Assembly (NCBI RefSeq): GCF_947493595.1
Contig: NZ_CANLRL010000013.1
Span: forward strand, 1 to 64,000
Length of the DNA: 64,000 bases
Direction of reading: 5' to 3'
Origin: an uncultured Shimia sp.
GTDB lineage: Bacteria > Pseudomonadota > Alphaproteobacteria > Rhodobacterales > Rhodobacteraceae
The translations under genes and the position numbers were made by a program. Positions 8,101-15,610 of this stretch are shown here, one piece after another (position 1 is the stretch's first letter; each line of letters starts with the position of its first letter). Under the pieces are notes generated by a model. It had not been told where the DNA came from and searched no databases. It saw only the letters and a program-made list of their open reading frames with translations.

Positions 8101-8375
8101 TGGCGACCCGCAAAGATAACTCGCTTTCTGAGCTGCATTTGGAGCTTTTGTCGAATGAGCGAACACCTTGCGGTGCCGTCCTTTCCGAACTTGAGAAAGG
8201 GAGAAGAGCTGGGCGTGACGCGAATTATGAAAGCAATACTCTTGGTTTTGAGTACTCGGCGGACAGCGATACAGTGAGCGTTTTTGCGACCTTCAACGGA
8301 GGCGAAGACGAAGTAACTTTGCCGTTCGCGGCGTTTGAAGCCGCTTTGCGCCAAGCTCGAATGGGAGGTTCATGA
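8100..8375 (+). CDS. Unknown 91-residue protein inside the sox operon
   Basis: Starts at an ATG overlapping the soxB TGA (TGATG), so it is positioned for translational coupling. The product is hydrophilic with no signal peptide or membrane helix. It seems to have an N-terminal helix (SELHLELLSNERT), a central beta-rich stretch (NTLGFEYSADSDTVSVFATF) and a C-terminal helix (PFAAFEAALRQAR). I do not recognise a family. It lies where soxD normally follows soxB. It could be an accessory sarcosine oxidase factor or an unrelated insertion; the coupled start supports expression with soxB. Confidence 0.6.
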   Translation: MATRKDNSLSELHLELLSNERTPCGAVLSELEKGRRAGRDANYESNTLGFEYSADSDTVSVFATFNGGEDEVTLPFAAFEAALRQARMGGS

Positions 8376-8397
8376 TGGATTTTCTTCTCCCTCTCAG

Positions 8398-8500
8398 TCT
8401 CGTTCGCCCGGCAAAGCCGGGCCGCGCCCGACCCTCCCCACGGGAGGGCGCTTTCAGCACCCACCCAGGGTCAGGCGCGACCCTTCGGTCTAGGCTAATC
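8398..8500. repeat. GC-rich multi-hairpin intergenic element (REP-like)
   Basis: Three close inverted repeats: GCCCGGC/GCCGGGC with AAA loop (8406-8422), CCCTCCC/GGGAGGG with CAC loop (8432-8448), and GGGTC/GACCC (8468-8483). Their composition resembles the repeated extragenic hairpins of Roseobacter genomes. Repetition across the genome cannot be tested here. In a polycistronic mRNA such hairpins could stabilise the soxB end or attenuate downstream expression. Confidence 0.55.
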
Positions 8501-8524
8501 CCAATGACTGCCGGAGTTGCGATC

Positions 8525-8644
8525 TTAATCTGGTGGCGAGCCTTGGCGTTCACCGCTGTCTTTGCGACGTGTGCCGCGCCAACCAATGTAAAACGCTCCG
8601 ACAATCAGCAAAGCTGCTGGAAGTATCTGAAAAATCGGTTTCAT
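8525..8644 (-). CDS. Possible 39-residue single-pass membrane microprotein
   Basis: Antisense ORF from ATG at 8644 to TAA at 8525, in the soxB-soxD gap. It reads as a short N-terminus, a hydrophobic helix (ILPAALLIVGAFYIGW) and a basic, polar tail (RGTRRKDSGER). The helix followed by positive charges fits a small inner-membrane protein. The upstream region has only a weak AGG as ribosome-binding site. Expression is unproven. Confidence 0.35.
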   Translation of the reverse strand: MKPIFQILPAALLIVGAFYIGWRGTRRKDSGERQGSPPD

Positions 8645-8691
8645 GGCTTCAGCCTAAGCGCGCAAACCATCAATTCCAAGGAGTTCGCACC

Positions 8692-9021
8692 ATGCTAACC
8701 CTTCAATGCCCCTATTGCGGCGTCTGGGCCGAGGAAACCGAGCTTCACGCCGAAGGCGAGGCTCACCTCAAGCGGCACGGACCCGGCTCCGCAGATCATG
8801 ACTTCGAGAGCTACCTCTTCATGCGCGAAAACCCCAAAGGCGTGCATTTTGAGCGCTGGCGGCACGCATCGGGCTGCGGCAAGTTCTTCCACGCCGCGCG
8901 CTGTACCATGACACTTGAGGTCTTTGGCACCTATCCGGCGCAAACGCTGGAGCCGCCGCAAGACATCAAAGACAAGATCACGGCCAAATATCCCGGCTGG
9001 ACCTGGAGGGAGTTCTCATGA
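8692..9021 (+). CDS. soxD: Sarcosine oxidase, delta subunit
   Basis: A 109-residue small subunit of heterotetrameric sarcosine oxidase. It opens with LQCPYCGVW, and later GCGKFFHAARCT gives a further Cys/His set, consistent with the zinc-binding delta subunit. YLFMRENPKGVHFERWRH is typical of the family. ATG at 8692 has AAGGAG eight bases upstream; longer in-frame openings run into the non-coding insert. It overlaps soxA by four bases (ATGA). Confidence 0.95.
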   Translation: MLTLQCPYCGVWAEETELHAEGEAHLKRHGPGSADHDFESYLFMRENPKGVHFERWRHASGCGKFFHAARCTMTLEVFGTYPAQTLEPPQDIKDKITAKYPGWTWREFS

Positions 9022-12000
9022 GCACACGTCTGACCACTGGCGGGCGCCTGTTGGACAAATCCAAGCAGGTGACATTCTCCTTTAACGGCAAGCAGTTCAC
9101 CGGCTTTGACGGCGACACGCTGGCCTCTGCATTGCTGGCAAATGACCAGATGCTGATGGGCCGCTCGTTCAAATACCACCGGCCACGCGGCGTAGTCGCC
9201 TCGGGCGCCGAAGAGCCCAACGCGCTGGTAAATCTTGGCAAAGGCGGCAAGTTTGAGCCTAACCAACGCGCCACCACCACCGAGTTATATGACGGGCTGA
9301 CCTGCACCAGCCAGAACCACTGGCCCAGCCTCGAATTCGACGTGGGCGTGGTCAACAACTACGCCGCCCGCGCACTGCCGGCTGGTTTCTACTACAAAAC
9401 ATTCATGGCGCCCGCGGCGGCTTGGAAACATGTGTTTGAACCAATCGTGCGCCACTCGGCTGGCTTGGGTAAAGCGCCGAAGGACCGCGATGCGGATCGG
9501 TATGAGCATTTCTATGCCTTCTTTGACGTGGTTGTTGTGGGCGGCGGTGTCGCTGGCCTGATGGCGGCCAAAGCGGCGGGGCAATCCGGTGCCAAAGTCC
9601 TTCTGATGGAGCAAACCGCCCATTGGGGCGGCCGCGCGCCGGTGGATGGCGGCAAGGTCGATGGCGTGAAGGTGGATGACTTCATCGACGCCACCGTGGC
9701 CGAGCTTCAGGCGATGGACAACGTCACTCTGCGCAACCGCATGATGGGGGCGGGGGTCTATGACCACGGTTATATCCTCGGCTACGAGCGTCTGACCGAT
9801 CACGCGCCTCTGATGGATGGTCCGCGCCATCGCCTGTGGCGCATCCGTGCCAAGCAGATTGTGACGGCCACAGGCGCCATCGAGCGTCCGCTGTCCTTTG
9901 CAGGTAACGACATCCCCGGCGTGATGCTGGCCAGCGCGATGCGCGATTACATCGTCAACCATGGTGTGAGCTCCGGCGACCGCGTGGTGGTTGTGGCCAA
10001 CAATGATGACGCCTATCGCACGGCCTTTACGCTTAAAATCCACGGTCTCGATGTGCCGGTGATCTTGGACTCCCGTCCAAATGGCGGTGGACCGCTGGCC
10101 GATGCGGCACGGGAGCAGGGCTTCCACGTCGAAAACGGCAAGGGCATTGCCAAGGTCAAAGGCGGCAAGCGCGTGACTGGCGTGGCGATCTGTGCACAAG
10201 CGGGCGAGGGCGCCGTGCTGGAAGAGATCGCCTGTGACGCGGTGGCCATGTCCGGCGGTTGGTCGCCAGTGGTGCACCTCTGGTCTCATTGCGGCGGTAA
10301 GCTGATCTGGGATGAGGCGCAGGCGCATTTCCGTCCTGATCCGGACCGTGCGCCCACCAGCCATGATGGCAAGCCGTTTGTCGCCACCGCTGGTACCGCA
10401 AGTGGTCCACTCAAACTGGATGAGGTTCTGGTGGACGGTCTGAAAGCGGGTGAAGCTGCGGCCGAAGCGGCTGGCTTCGCTGTGACCGTGGCTGACGCGC
10501 CCAAAGGCGAGGTGCACGACGAAGCGCCGCTGCAAGCCTGTTGGTTGATGCCGCAGGGCGCGGGGCCAAAACTGCGCATGAAAGCCTGGCTGGACTATCA
10601 GAACGATGTGAAAGTGTCAGACGTGAAACTGGCCGCGCAGGAAGGCTATGAAAGCGTGGAGCACACCAAGCGCTACACCACGCTCGGCATGGCCACTGAT
10701 CAGGGTAAATTGAGTAATATCAATGGATTGGCGGTACTTTCTAATGCGCTCAATCAGCCCATTCCGGCCACGGGTACGACAACATTCCGTCCGCCGTACA
10801 CGCCGATCTCCATGGGCGCGATTGCGGGCGAAGCGCGCGACGAGGTGTTCCAACCGCTGCGCCGCACGCCAATCCACGAGTGGCATGAGGCCAACGGTGC
10901 CTTCTTTGAACCGGTTGGCCATTGGCGGCGTCCGTATTGCTTCCCACGGGGGAGCGAAAGCCATGCTGATGCAGTGAGCCGTGAAATCCGCCAGACCCGC
11001 GACAGTGTTGGGCTTCTGGATGCATCCACGCTGGGTAAGATCATCGTCAAAGGCCCGGATGCCGGCAAATTCCTCGACATGATGTACACAAACATGATGT
11101 CGACGCTGAAGCCGGGCAAATGCCGCTATGGCCTGATGTGCAACGAAAACGGCTTCCTGATCGATGACGGGGTTGTGGCCCGCATCGATGAGGACACCTT
11201 CCTGTGTCACACCACCACCGGCGGGGCCGAGCGCATCCACGGCTGGATGGAAGACTGGCTGCAATGCGAATGGTGGGACTGGCAGGTCTATACTGCCAAC
11301 GTCACCGAGCAATACGCGCAAATCGCCGTCGTGGGTCCGAATGCCCGCAAGGTGATCGAGAAGCTTGGCGGTGAGATGGATGTCTCCAAAGAAGGCCTCG
11401 CCTTTATGGAGTGGAAAGACGGCAAGATTGGCGACTTTGACGCCCGCGCGTACCGTATCTCCTTCTCCGGTGAGCTGTCCTACGAAATTGCCGTTCCTGC
11501 GAGCCAAGGCCGCGCGTTCTGGGATGCGCTGCTGGAGGCCGGCAAAGAATTTAGTATCATGCCCTATGGCACCGAAGCGCTGCACGTGATGCGGGCCGAA
11601 AAAGGTTTCATCATGATTGGCGATGAGACCGACGGCACGGTGATCCCGCAGGATCTCAACATGCAGTGGGCGATCTCCAAGAAGAAAGAAGACTTCCTGG
11701 GCAAACGCGCGCAGATGCGCGACCACATGGCCTCTGAGGACCGCTGGAAACTGGCGGGCTTTGAAACCGAAGACGGCTCGGTCATTCCTGATGGGTCTTA
11801 CATTGTCGATCATGGCACCAATGCCAATGGGCAGCGTAACACACAAGGCCGCGTGACCTCGACTTACTATTCCCCGACATTGGATCGCGGCATTGCCATG
11901 GGCCTCATTCACGGCGGCATGAAGCGTTTGGGTGATGTGGTGGAGTTCAACAAAGTGAACGGCAGCACCGTGAAGGCCAAAGTGGTTGATCCGGTGTTCT

Positions 12001-12032
12001 ATGACAAAGACGGGGAGAAGCAGAATGTCTAA
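9018..12032 (+). CDS. soxA: Sarcosine oxidase, alpha subunit
   Basis: A 1004-residue large subunit. The N-terminal 100 residues are the alpha-subunit ferredoxin-like domain (TFSFNGKQFTGFDGDTLASA, GRSFKYHRPRGV). A pyridine-nucleotide oxidoreductase domain follows with VVVGGGVAGLMAAKAAGQSG near residue 175 and TGAIERPLSFAGNDIPGV. The C-terminal 400 residues are a GcvT-like tetrahydrofolate domain (DSVGLLDASTLGKIIVKGPD, SFSGELSYEIAVP) that captures the formaldehyde unit as methylene-THF. It overlaps soxD by four bases and soxG by eight. Confidence 0.97.
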   Translation: MSTRLTTGGRLLDKSKQVTFSFNGKQFTGFDGDTLASALLANDQMLMGRSFKYHRPRGVVASGAEEPNALVNLGKGGKFEPNQRATTTELYDGLTCTSQNHWPSLEFDVGVVNNYAARALPAGFYYKTFMAPAAAWKHVFEPIVRHSAGLGKAPKDRDADRYEHFYAFFDVVVVGGGVAGLMAAKAAGQSGAKVLLMEQTAHWGGRAPVDGGKVDGVKVDDFIDATVAELQAMDNVTLRNRMMGAGVYDHGYILGYERLTDHAPLMDGPRHRLWRIRAKQIVTATGAIERPLSFAGNDIPGVMLASAMRDYIVNHGVSSGDRVVVVANNDDAYRTAFTLKIHGLDVPVILDSRPNGGGPLADAAREQGFHVENGKGIAKVKGGKRVTGVAICAQAGEGAVLEEIACDAVAMSGGWSPVVHLWSHCGGKLIWDEAQAHFRPDPDRAPTSHDGKPFVATAGTASGPLKLDEVLVDGLKAGEAAAEAAGFAVTVADAPKGEVHDEAPLQACWLMPQGAGPKLRMKAWLDYQNDVKVSDVKLAAQEGYESVEHTKRYTTLGMATDQGKLSNINGLAVLSNALNQPIPATGTTTFRPPYTPISMGAIAGEARDEVFQPLRRTPIHEWHEANGAFFEPVGHWRRPYCFPRGSESHADAVSREIRQTRDSVGLLDASTLGKIIVKGPDAGKFLDMMYTNMMSTLKPGKCRYGLMCNENGFLIDDGVVARIDEDTFLCHTTTGGAERIHGWMEDWLQCEWWDWQVYTANVTEQYAQIAVVGPNARKVIEKLGGEMDVSKEGLAFMEWKDGKIGDFDARAYRISFSGELSYEIAVPASQGRAFWDALLEAGKEFSIMPYGTEALHVMRAEKGFIMIGDETDGTVIPQDLNMQWAISKKKEDFLGKRAQMRDHMASEDRWKLAGFETEDGSVIPDGSYIVDHGTNANGQRNTQGRVTSTYYSPTLDRGIAMGLIHGGMKRLGDVVEFNKVNGSTVKAKVVDPVFYDKDGEKQNV

Positions 12033-12594
12033 GGCTGTGAGCGCCCTGGATGGCGCGACTTTTGAAGGGTTTGCCAAAGTCGCTGAGACCGGCCTGCGCG
12101 GCATGATCACGGTGCGTGGCGATCTGGCGTCCAAAGAGATGGCAGCGGCGGTGAAAGCGACAACCGGCGCGGCGGTGCCTGCGCAGCGCAAAGTTGTGAC
12201 TGGAGACAAAGGTGCCGTGGCGTGGATGTCGCCGGACGAACTACTGGTTGTCGTAGACTATGATCAAGCTGAGGCCGCCGTTGCCCAGATGAATGAGGCA
12301 CTAAAAGGCAGCCATGCGCTGGTGGCCAACGTGTCCGACGCCCGTGCGGTGTTCCGGCTGACTGGTGATGGCAATCGTGACGTGTTGGCCAAACTTGCGC
12401 CTGTTGATTTTGCTCATGAGGCCTTTGGTGCGGATGACATCCGTCGCTCCCGGATTGCGCAGGTGCCTGCGGCTGTTTGGGGCAATGCGGACGGCAGCTT
12501 TGAAGTCATCTGCTTCCGTTCTGTGGCGCAATATGTGTTTGATGTGCTCAAAGTCTCCGCCGAAGTTGGCGGTGAAGTCAATCACTTAGGATAA
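12025..12594 (+). CDS. soxG: Sarcosine oxidase, gamma subunit
   Basis: A 189-residue small subunit of heterotetrameric sarcosine oxidase. Start ATG at 12025 lies inside the end of soxA (GAGAAGCAGAATG), so translation is coupled. Family-like segments include WMSPDELLVVVDYDQAEA, LVANVSDARAVFRLTG and SFEVICFRSVAQYVFDVL. No catalytic residue is expected; the subunit is structural and GcvT-like. It ends the sox operon. Confidence 0.93.
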   Translation: MSKAVSALDGATFEGFAKVAETGLRGMITVRGDLASKEMAAAVKATTGAAVPAQRKVVTGDKGAVAWMSPDELLVVVDYDQAEAAVAQMNEALKGSHALVANVSDARAVFRLTGDGNRDVLAKLAPVDFAHEAFGADDIRRSRIAQVPAAVWGNADGSFEVICFRSVAQYVFDVLKVSAEVGGEVNHLG

Positions 12595-12638
12595 ACTCCT
12601 GCCTTGTCAAATTCTGCTGCGTATGGGAGCGTCGCGCC

Positions 12639-13328
12639 ATGCGCAGCAGAGTTCTTAGTACGGCGATTTTCCGAAACTTGATGGGTGGGCACCTGTCCGT
12701 TTCCGATACGTTTTGGTTTGGCTTTGTTGGTGTCAGCCTCATCCTCAACCTGCTGACCTTGGTGCTTGCCGGTCCTCTAACCACTCTTAGTCTGACTGTT
12801 GGCGCATGGGCCGCTAAGTCCTTTTCGGTGGTCTGGCTGCTGGGCTGCATAGCTTACACGCTAATGATTTTTCGCGCCCTTTGGCGCAGCATGTGGCGGC
12901 ACGGCTTTGTAAACACCCTCTCGATTGCTGGGCTGCTACTGGTTGTGGCTCTGTTGGGGCGCTGCGGATACGGGCTTGTTTCGGTGTTTGGCACCGGCCT
13001 GCCCATGTCACGTGCCGCCGTGCTACATGAAATTGATGCGATGCGTCTGACGCTGCCACGCAACATTGAAGCGGATGCAACACTTGTCGCTGTTGACCTC
13101 ATCGGAACCACTTATGAAATGACCGTTCAATTGCAGGGGGCAGGCCTTGTTGGGCGTTACGTCGATCTCATGGACACCGAGATCGGGCCTCAGATTTGTG
13201 CCACACACGAAGCCTTGCTGCGCAGCACAGCAGTTGAGCGCATGGAAACGCTTTACATCGCAAATGACGGCGAATTTCGCACCGTTTTGCAGGCTGATGA
13301 CTGCCTGCGGTATCTGGATCGTCGGTAG
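12639..13328 (+). CDS. Unknown inner-membrane protein
   Basis: A 229-residue protein with three predicted membrane helices (about residues 24-50, 62-83 and 92-117) and a soluble C-terminal domain of about 110 residues that ends in DDCLRYLDRR. ATG at 12639 has GGGAG about 9 bases upstream. It begins 44 bases after soxG and could be read through from the sox operon. No family recognised. The C-terminal domain has two cysteines (QICATHE, DDCLRY) that might pair if it is periplasmic. Confidence 0.75.
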   Translation: MRSRVLSTAIFRNLMGGHLSVSDTFWFGFVGVSLILNLLTLVLAGPLTTLSLTVGAWAAKSFSVVWLLGCIAYTLMIFRALWRSMWRHGFVNTLSIAGLLLVVALLGRCGYGLVSVFGTGLPMSRAAVLHEIDAMRLTLPRNIEADATLVAVDLIGTTYEMTVQLQGAGLVGRYVDLMDTEIGPQICATHEALLRSTAVERMETLYIANDGEFRTVLQADDCLRYLDRR

Positions 13329-13393
13329 GCCCCAACGGCGTTCCACGCGCATAAATCCACAAATTCTGTGCAGAAAAACAACTTGGTGGCGCT

Positions 13394-13423
13394 TGACCTT
13401 TGGCTGTGAATTGTCACATCTAA
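13394..13423 (+). promoter_or_regulatory. Possible promoter of sodB
   Basis: TTGACC (13394-13399), 18-base spacer, CATCTA (13418-13423), about 38 bases before the sodB start. The -35 is good, the -10 weak. Confidence 0.4.
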
Positions 13424-13461
13424 TGCCAACGGAAACTTGCTTACGAACAGGGAGCACCCCC

Positions 13462-14061
13462 ATGGCTTTTGAACTTCCCGATCTTCCATATGCCCACGAC
13501 GCACTGGCCGACAAGGGCATGTCCGCAGAGACGCTGGAATTCCACCACGACCTGCACCACAATGCTTACGTGACCAACGGCAATGCCGCCATCGCAGGCA
13601 CAGAGTGGGAAAACAAGTCTCTCGAAGAGATCATCGTTGGCACCTACGACGCCAAATCCGTTGCGCAAAACGGCATCTTCAACAACATCTCCCAGCTGTG
13701 GAACCACAACCAGTTCTGGGAAATGATGGGCCCGGGCGCAAACGCCATGCCAGGTGAGCTGGAAAAAGCGCTGGTTGAGTCCTTTGGCTCGGTTGACGAA
13801 TTCAAATCCCAGTTCTCTGCCGCAGGCGCAGGTCAGTTTGGCTCCGGCTGGTGCTGGTTGGTGAAAAACGCAGACGGCTCCCTGGCAGTGACCAAGACCG
13901 AAAACGGCGTGAACCCACTGTGCTTCAACCAGACCGCGCTCTTGGGCTGTGACGTATGGGAGCACTCCTACTACATCGACTTCCGCAACAAGCGTCCGGT
14001 CTACCTGACCAACTTCCTGGACAACCTGGTAAACTGGGAAAACGTTGCATCCCGGATGTAA
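13462..14061 (+). CDS. sodB: Iron-type superoxide dismutase
   Basis: A 199-residue Fe/Mn-family superoxide dismutase. Metal ligands are seen in FHHDLHHNAYV (first His), SQLWNHNQFW (second His) and DVWEHSYYIDF (Asp and His). The Gln in NNISQLWNH matches the second-sphere glutamine of Fe enzymes; Mn enzymes have Gly there. FGSGWCWLV is the family core. ATG at 13462 follows GGGAG; a much longer in-frame opening from 13147 overlaps the previous gene and is rejected. It precedes the metallophosphoesterase by three bases. Confidence 0.95.
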   Translation: MAFELPDLPYAHDALADKGMSAETLEFHHDLHHNAYVTNGNAAIAGTEWENKSLEEIIVGTYDAKSVAQNGIFNNISQLWNHNQFWEMMGPGANAMPGELEKALVESFGSVDEFKSQFSAAGAGQFGSGWCWLVKNADGSLAVTKTENGVNPLCFNQTALLGCDVWEHSYYIDFRNKRPVYLTNFLDNLVNWENVASRM

Positions 14062-14064
14062 TCC

Positions 14065-14964
14065 GTGACCCGACGTGGTTTTATCAAAGGCCTGCTGGGA
14101 GTGATCCTGGCAGGCTTTTTTGCGGCCACTTATGGCTTCTTTATTGAACCGGCGCTGCGTCTGCGGGTGAAAAAGTGGCGTATCAAACGTGATGACTGGA
14201 CCGCGCCACCGCTGAGAATTGCGGTGTTGTCCGACCTGCATGTGGGGGAACCTTATGTCGGGTTAGGGCGCATTGAGCAACTGGTGGCGCGTGTTAACGC
14301 GCTGGACGCTGATCTTGTGTTGCTCCTGGGGGACTATGCGGCAGGGCATCACTTCATCACCAAACCTGTAAAAATCCGCGATGTTGCACCAATCCTCGGC
14401 AAGCTAAAAGCTAAGCAAGGGGTGTTTGGCGTTTTGGGCAATCACGATTGGTGGGATGACCTTAGCGCGCAGAAACGAGGCGGCGGCCCAAATTTGTACA
14501 GCGAAGCGCTGCAGTCGCATGGAATTACTATGTTGTCTAATCAGGCGCTAAAGCTTGAAACACATGGGATTTGGCTGGCTGGTCTGGAGGATCAAATTGC
14601 AATCCGTCGGAATGGAAAGTGGCAAGGATTGGATGACTTGCCAGGGACTTTGTCGCAAATAGCGGATGACGGCGCGCCAGTTGTGATGATGGCGCATGAA
14701 CCTGACATTTTTTCTAAAATGCCCAGTCGCGTCAGCCTAACACTTTCAGGTCATACACACGGTGGGCAAGTGAGACTATTTGGATGGTCTCCGATAGTGC
14801 CCTCACGCTTTGGCAACCGGTTTGCCTACGGTCATGTGCGTGAGGAAGGCCGTGACCTCGTAGTCTCAGGCGGCATCGGCTGCTCGATTATGCCCGTGCG
14901 TTTTGGTGTGGTCCCAGAGATCACCGTTGTGGAAATCTCCGGAACCGACAAGGGCATGGCCTAG
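14065..14964 (+). CDS. Tat-exported metallophosphoesterase (YkuE-like)
   Basis: A 299-residue calcineurin-like phosphoesterase. The N-terminus MTRRGFIKGLLGVILAGFF is a twin-arginine signal or anchor, pointing to export of a folded, metal-loaded enzyme. The metal motifs are in order: SDLHVGE (near residue 54), LLLGDYAAG, LGNHDWWDD, MMAHEPD and LSGHTHGGQ. Relatives act on lipids such as UDP-diacylglucosamine or remain uncharacterised. The GTG start at 14065 sits directly after sodB and is likely cotranscribed. Its TAG stop shares the CTAG at 14961-14964 with the stop of the convergent LOG gene. Confidence 0.88.
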   Translation: MTRRGFIKGLLGVILAGFFAATYGFFIEPALRLRVKKWRIKRDDWTAPPLRIAVLSDLHVGEPYVGLGRIEQLVARVNALDADLVLLLGDYAAGHHFITKPVKIRDVAPILGKLKAKQGVFGVLGNHDWWDDLSAQKRGGGPNLYSEALQSHGITMLSNQALKLETHGIWLAGLEDQIAIRRNGKWQGLDDLPGTLSQIADDGAPVVMMAHEPDIFSKMPSRVSLTLSGHTHGGQVRLFGWSPIVPSRFGNRFAYGHVREEGRDLVVSGGIGCSIMPVRFGVVPEITVVEISGTDKGMA

Positions 14965-15512
14965 CTAAACGCCCGATCCAGGATCGCTTCCATCTGAGCC
15001 ACATCATCCGCCACATGGATGAAATCCTTCAAGCTCTGCTCGGCAAAGCCTTGTGCAATGACGTGATCCAGCAATCCAACCAGTGGGTCCCAGAAGCCGT
15101 TCACGTTCAGCACCACAATCGGCTTTTCGTGCAGGCCCAGCTGGCGCCAAGTCAGCACCTCAAAGAACTCGTCGAGCGAGCCCGCACCGCCCGGCAGCAC
15201 CACAATGGCGTCGCAGTTCATGAACATAACCTTTTTGCGCTCGTGCATGTTCTCGGTCACGATGAAATTGGTCAGATCGCGTTTGCCGACCTCCCATTCC
15301 AGCAGGTGGGTAGGGATCACGCCAAAGGTGTCTGCGCCCGCCGCTTGAGCGGCATTGGCCACCGCACCCATCAGCCCAACATCGCCCGCGCCATAGACCA
15401 GACGCCAGTTTTTGTCACCAAATCGTGCCCCAAAGGCTTCCGCCGCTTCCTTATAGGCGACATCGCCGCCAAAACGTGATCCACAAAAGACACAGATCGA
15501 GCGTGTGGTCAT
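14961..15512 (-). CDS. LOG-family (TIGR00730) putative nucleoside-5'-monophosphate phosphoribohydrolase
   Basis: A 183-residue Rossmann-fold protein. SICVFCGSRFGG begins the domain and VVLPGGAGSLDEFFEVLTWRQLG carries the PGGxGSxxE active-site motif; Ser replaces the more usual Thr. Family members cleave cytokinin riboside monophosphates or other NMPs to free base and ribose-5-phosphate. ATG at 15512 has GGAGAATTTC upstream; an earlier in-frame start at 15551 lacks a site. It is divergent from the LysM gene and convergent with the phosphoesterase, sharing the CTAG stop palindrome. Confidence 0.9.
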   Translation of the reverse strand: MTTRSICVFCGSRFGGDVAYKEAAEAFGARFGDKNWRLVYGAGDVGLMGAVANAAQAAGADTFGVIPTHLLEWEVGKRDLTNFIVTENMHERKKVMFMNCDAIVVLPGGAGSLDEFFEVLTWRQLGLHEKPIVVLNVNGFWDPLVGLLDHVIAQGFAEQSLKDFIHVADDVAQMEAILDRAFS

Positions 15513-15610
15513 GAAATTCTCCAATATGTTCAAAGCTCTTTTGACCAGCAATATCTGGGTTGTTAGGGTCTCTCAACCAAATGACAGCCGACTTCGGGGG
15601 ATATTCGGCG

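Larger units (their letters stand above)
8376..8691. other. Non-operon sequence inserted before soxD
   Basis: A 316-base gap in an otherwise overlapping operon. The left third is a cluster of GC-rich hairpins (8398-8500); the right part holds a possible 39-residue antisense ORF (8525-8644) and the soxD ribosome-binding site AAGGAG at 8679-8684. Plus-strand ORFs through here are interrupted or unlike proteins. Confidence 0.6.

Noticed and set aside
8372-8698. 108-residue plus-strand ORF between soxB and soxD
   Set aside because: Its first half translates the GC-rich hairpins and it overlaps the soxD start; composition is not protein-like.
9285-12209. Long minus-strand ORFs (416 and 530 residues) under soxA
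   Set aside because: soxA is unambiguous with three recognised domains; the antisense frames are His/Ala-rich shadows.
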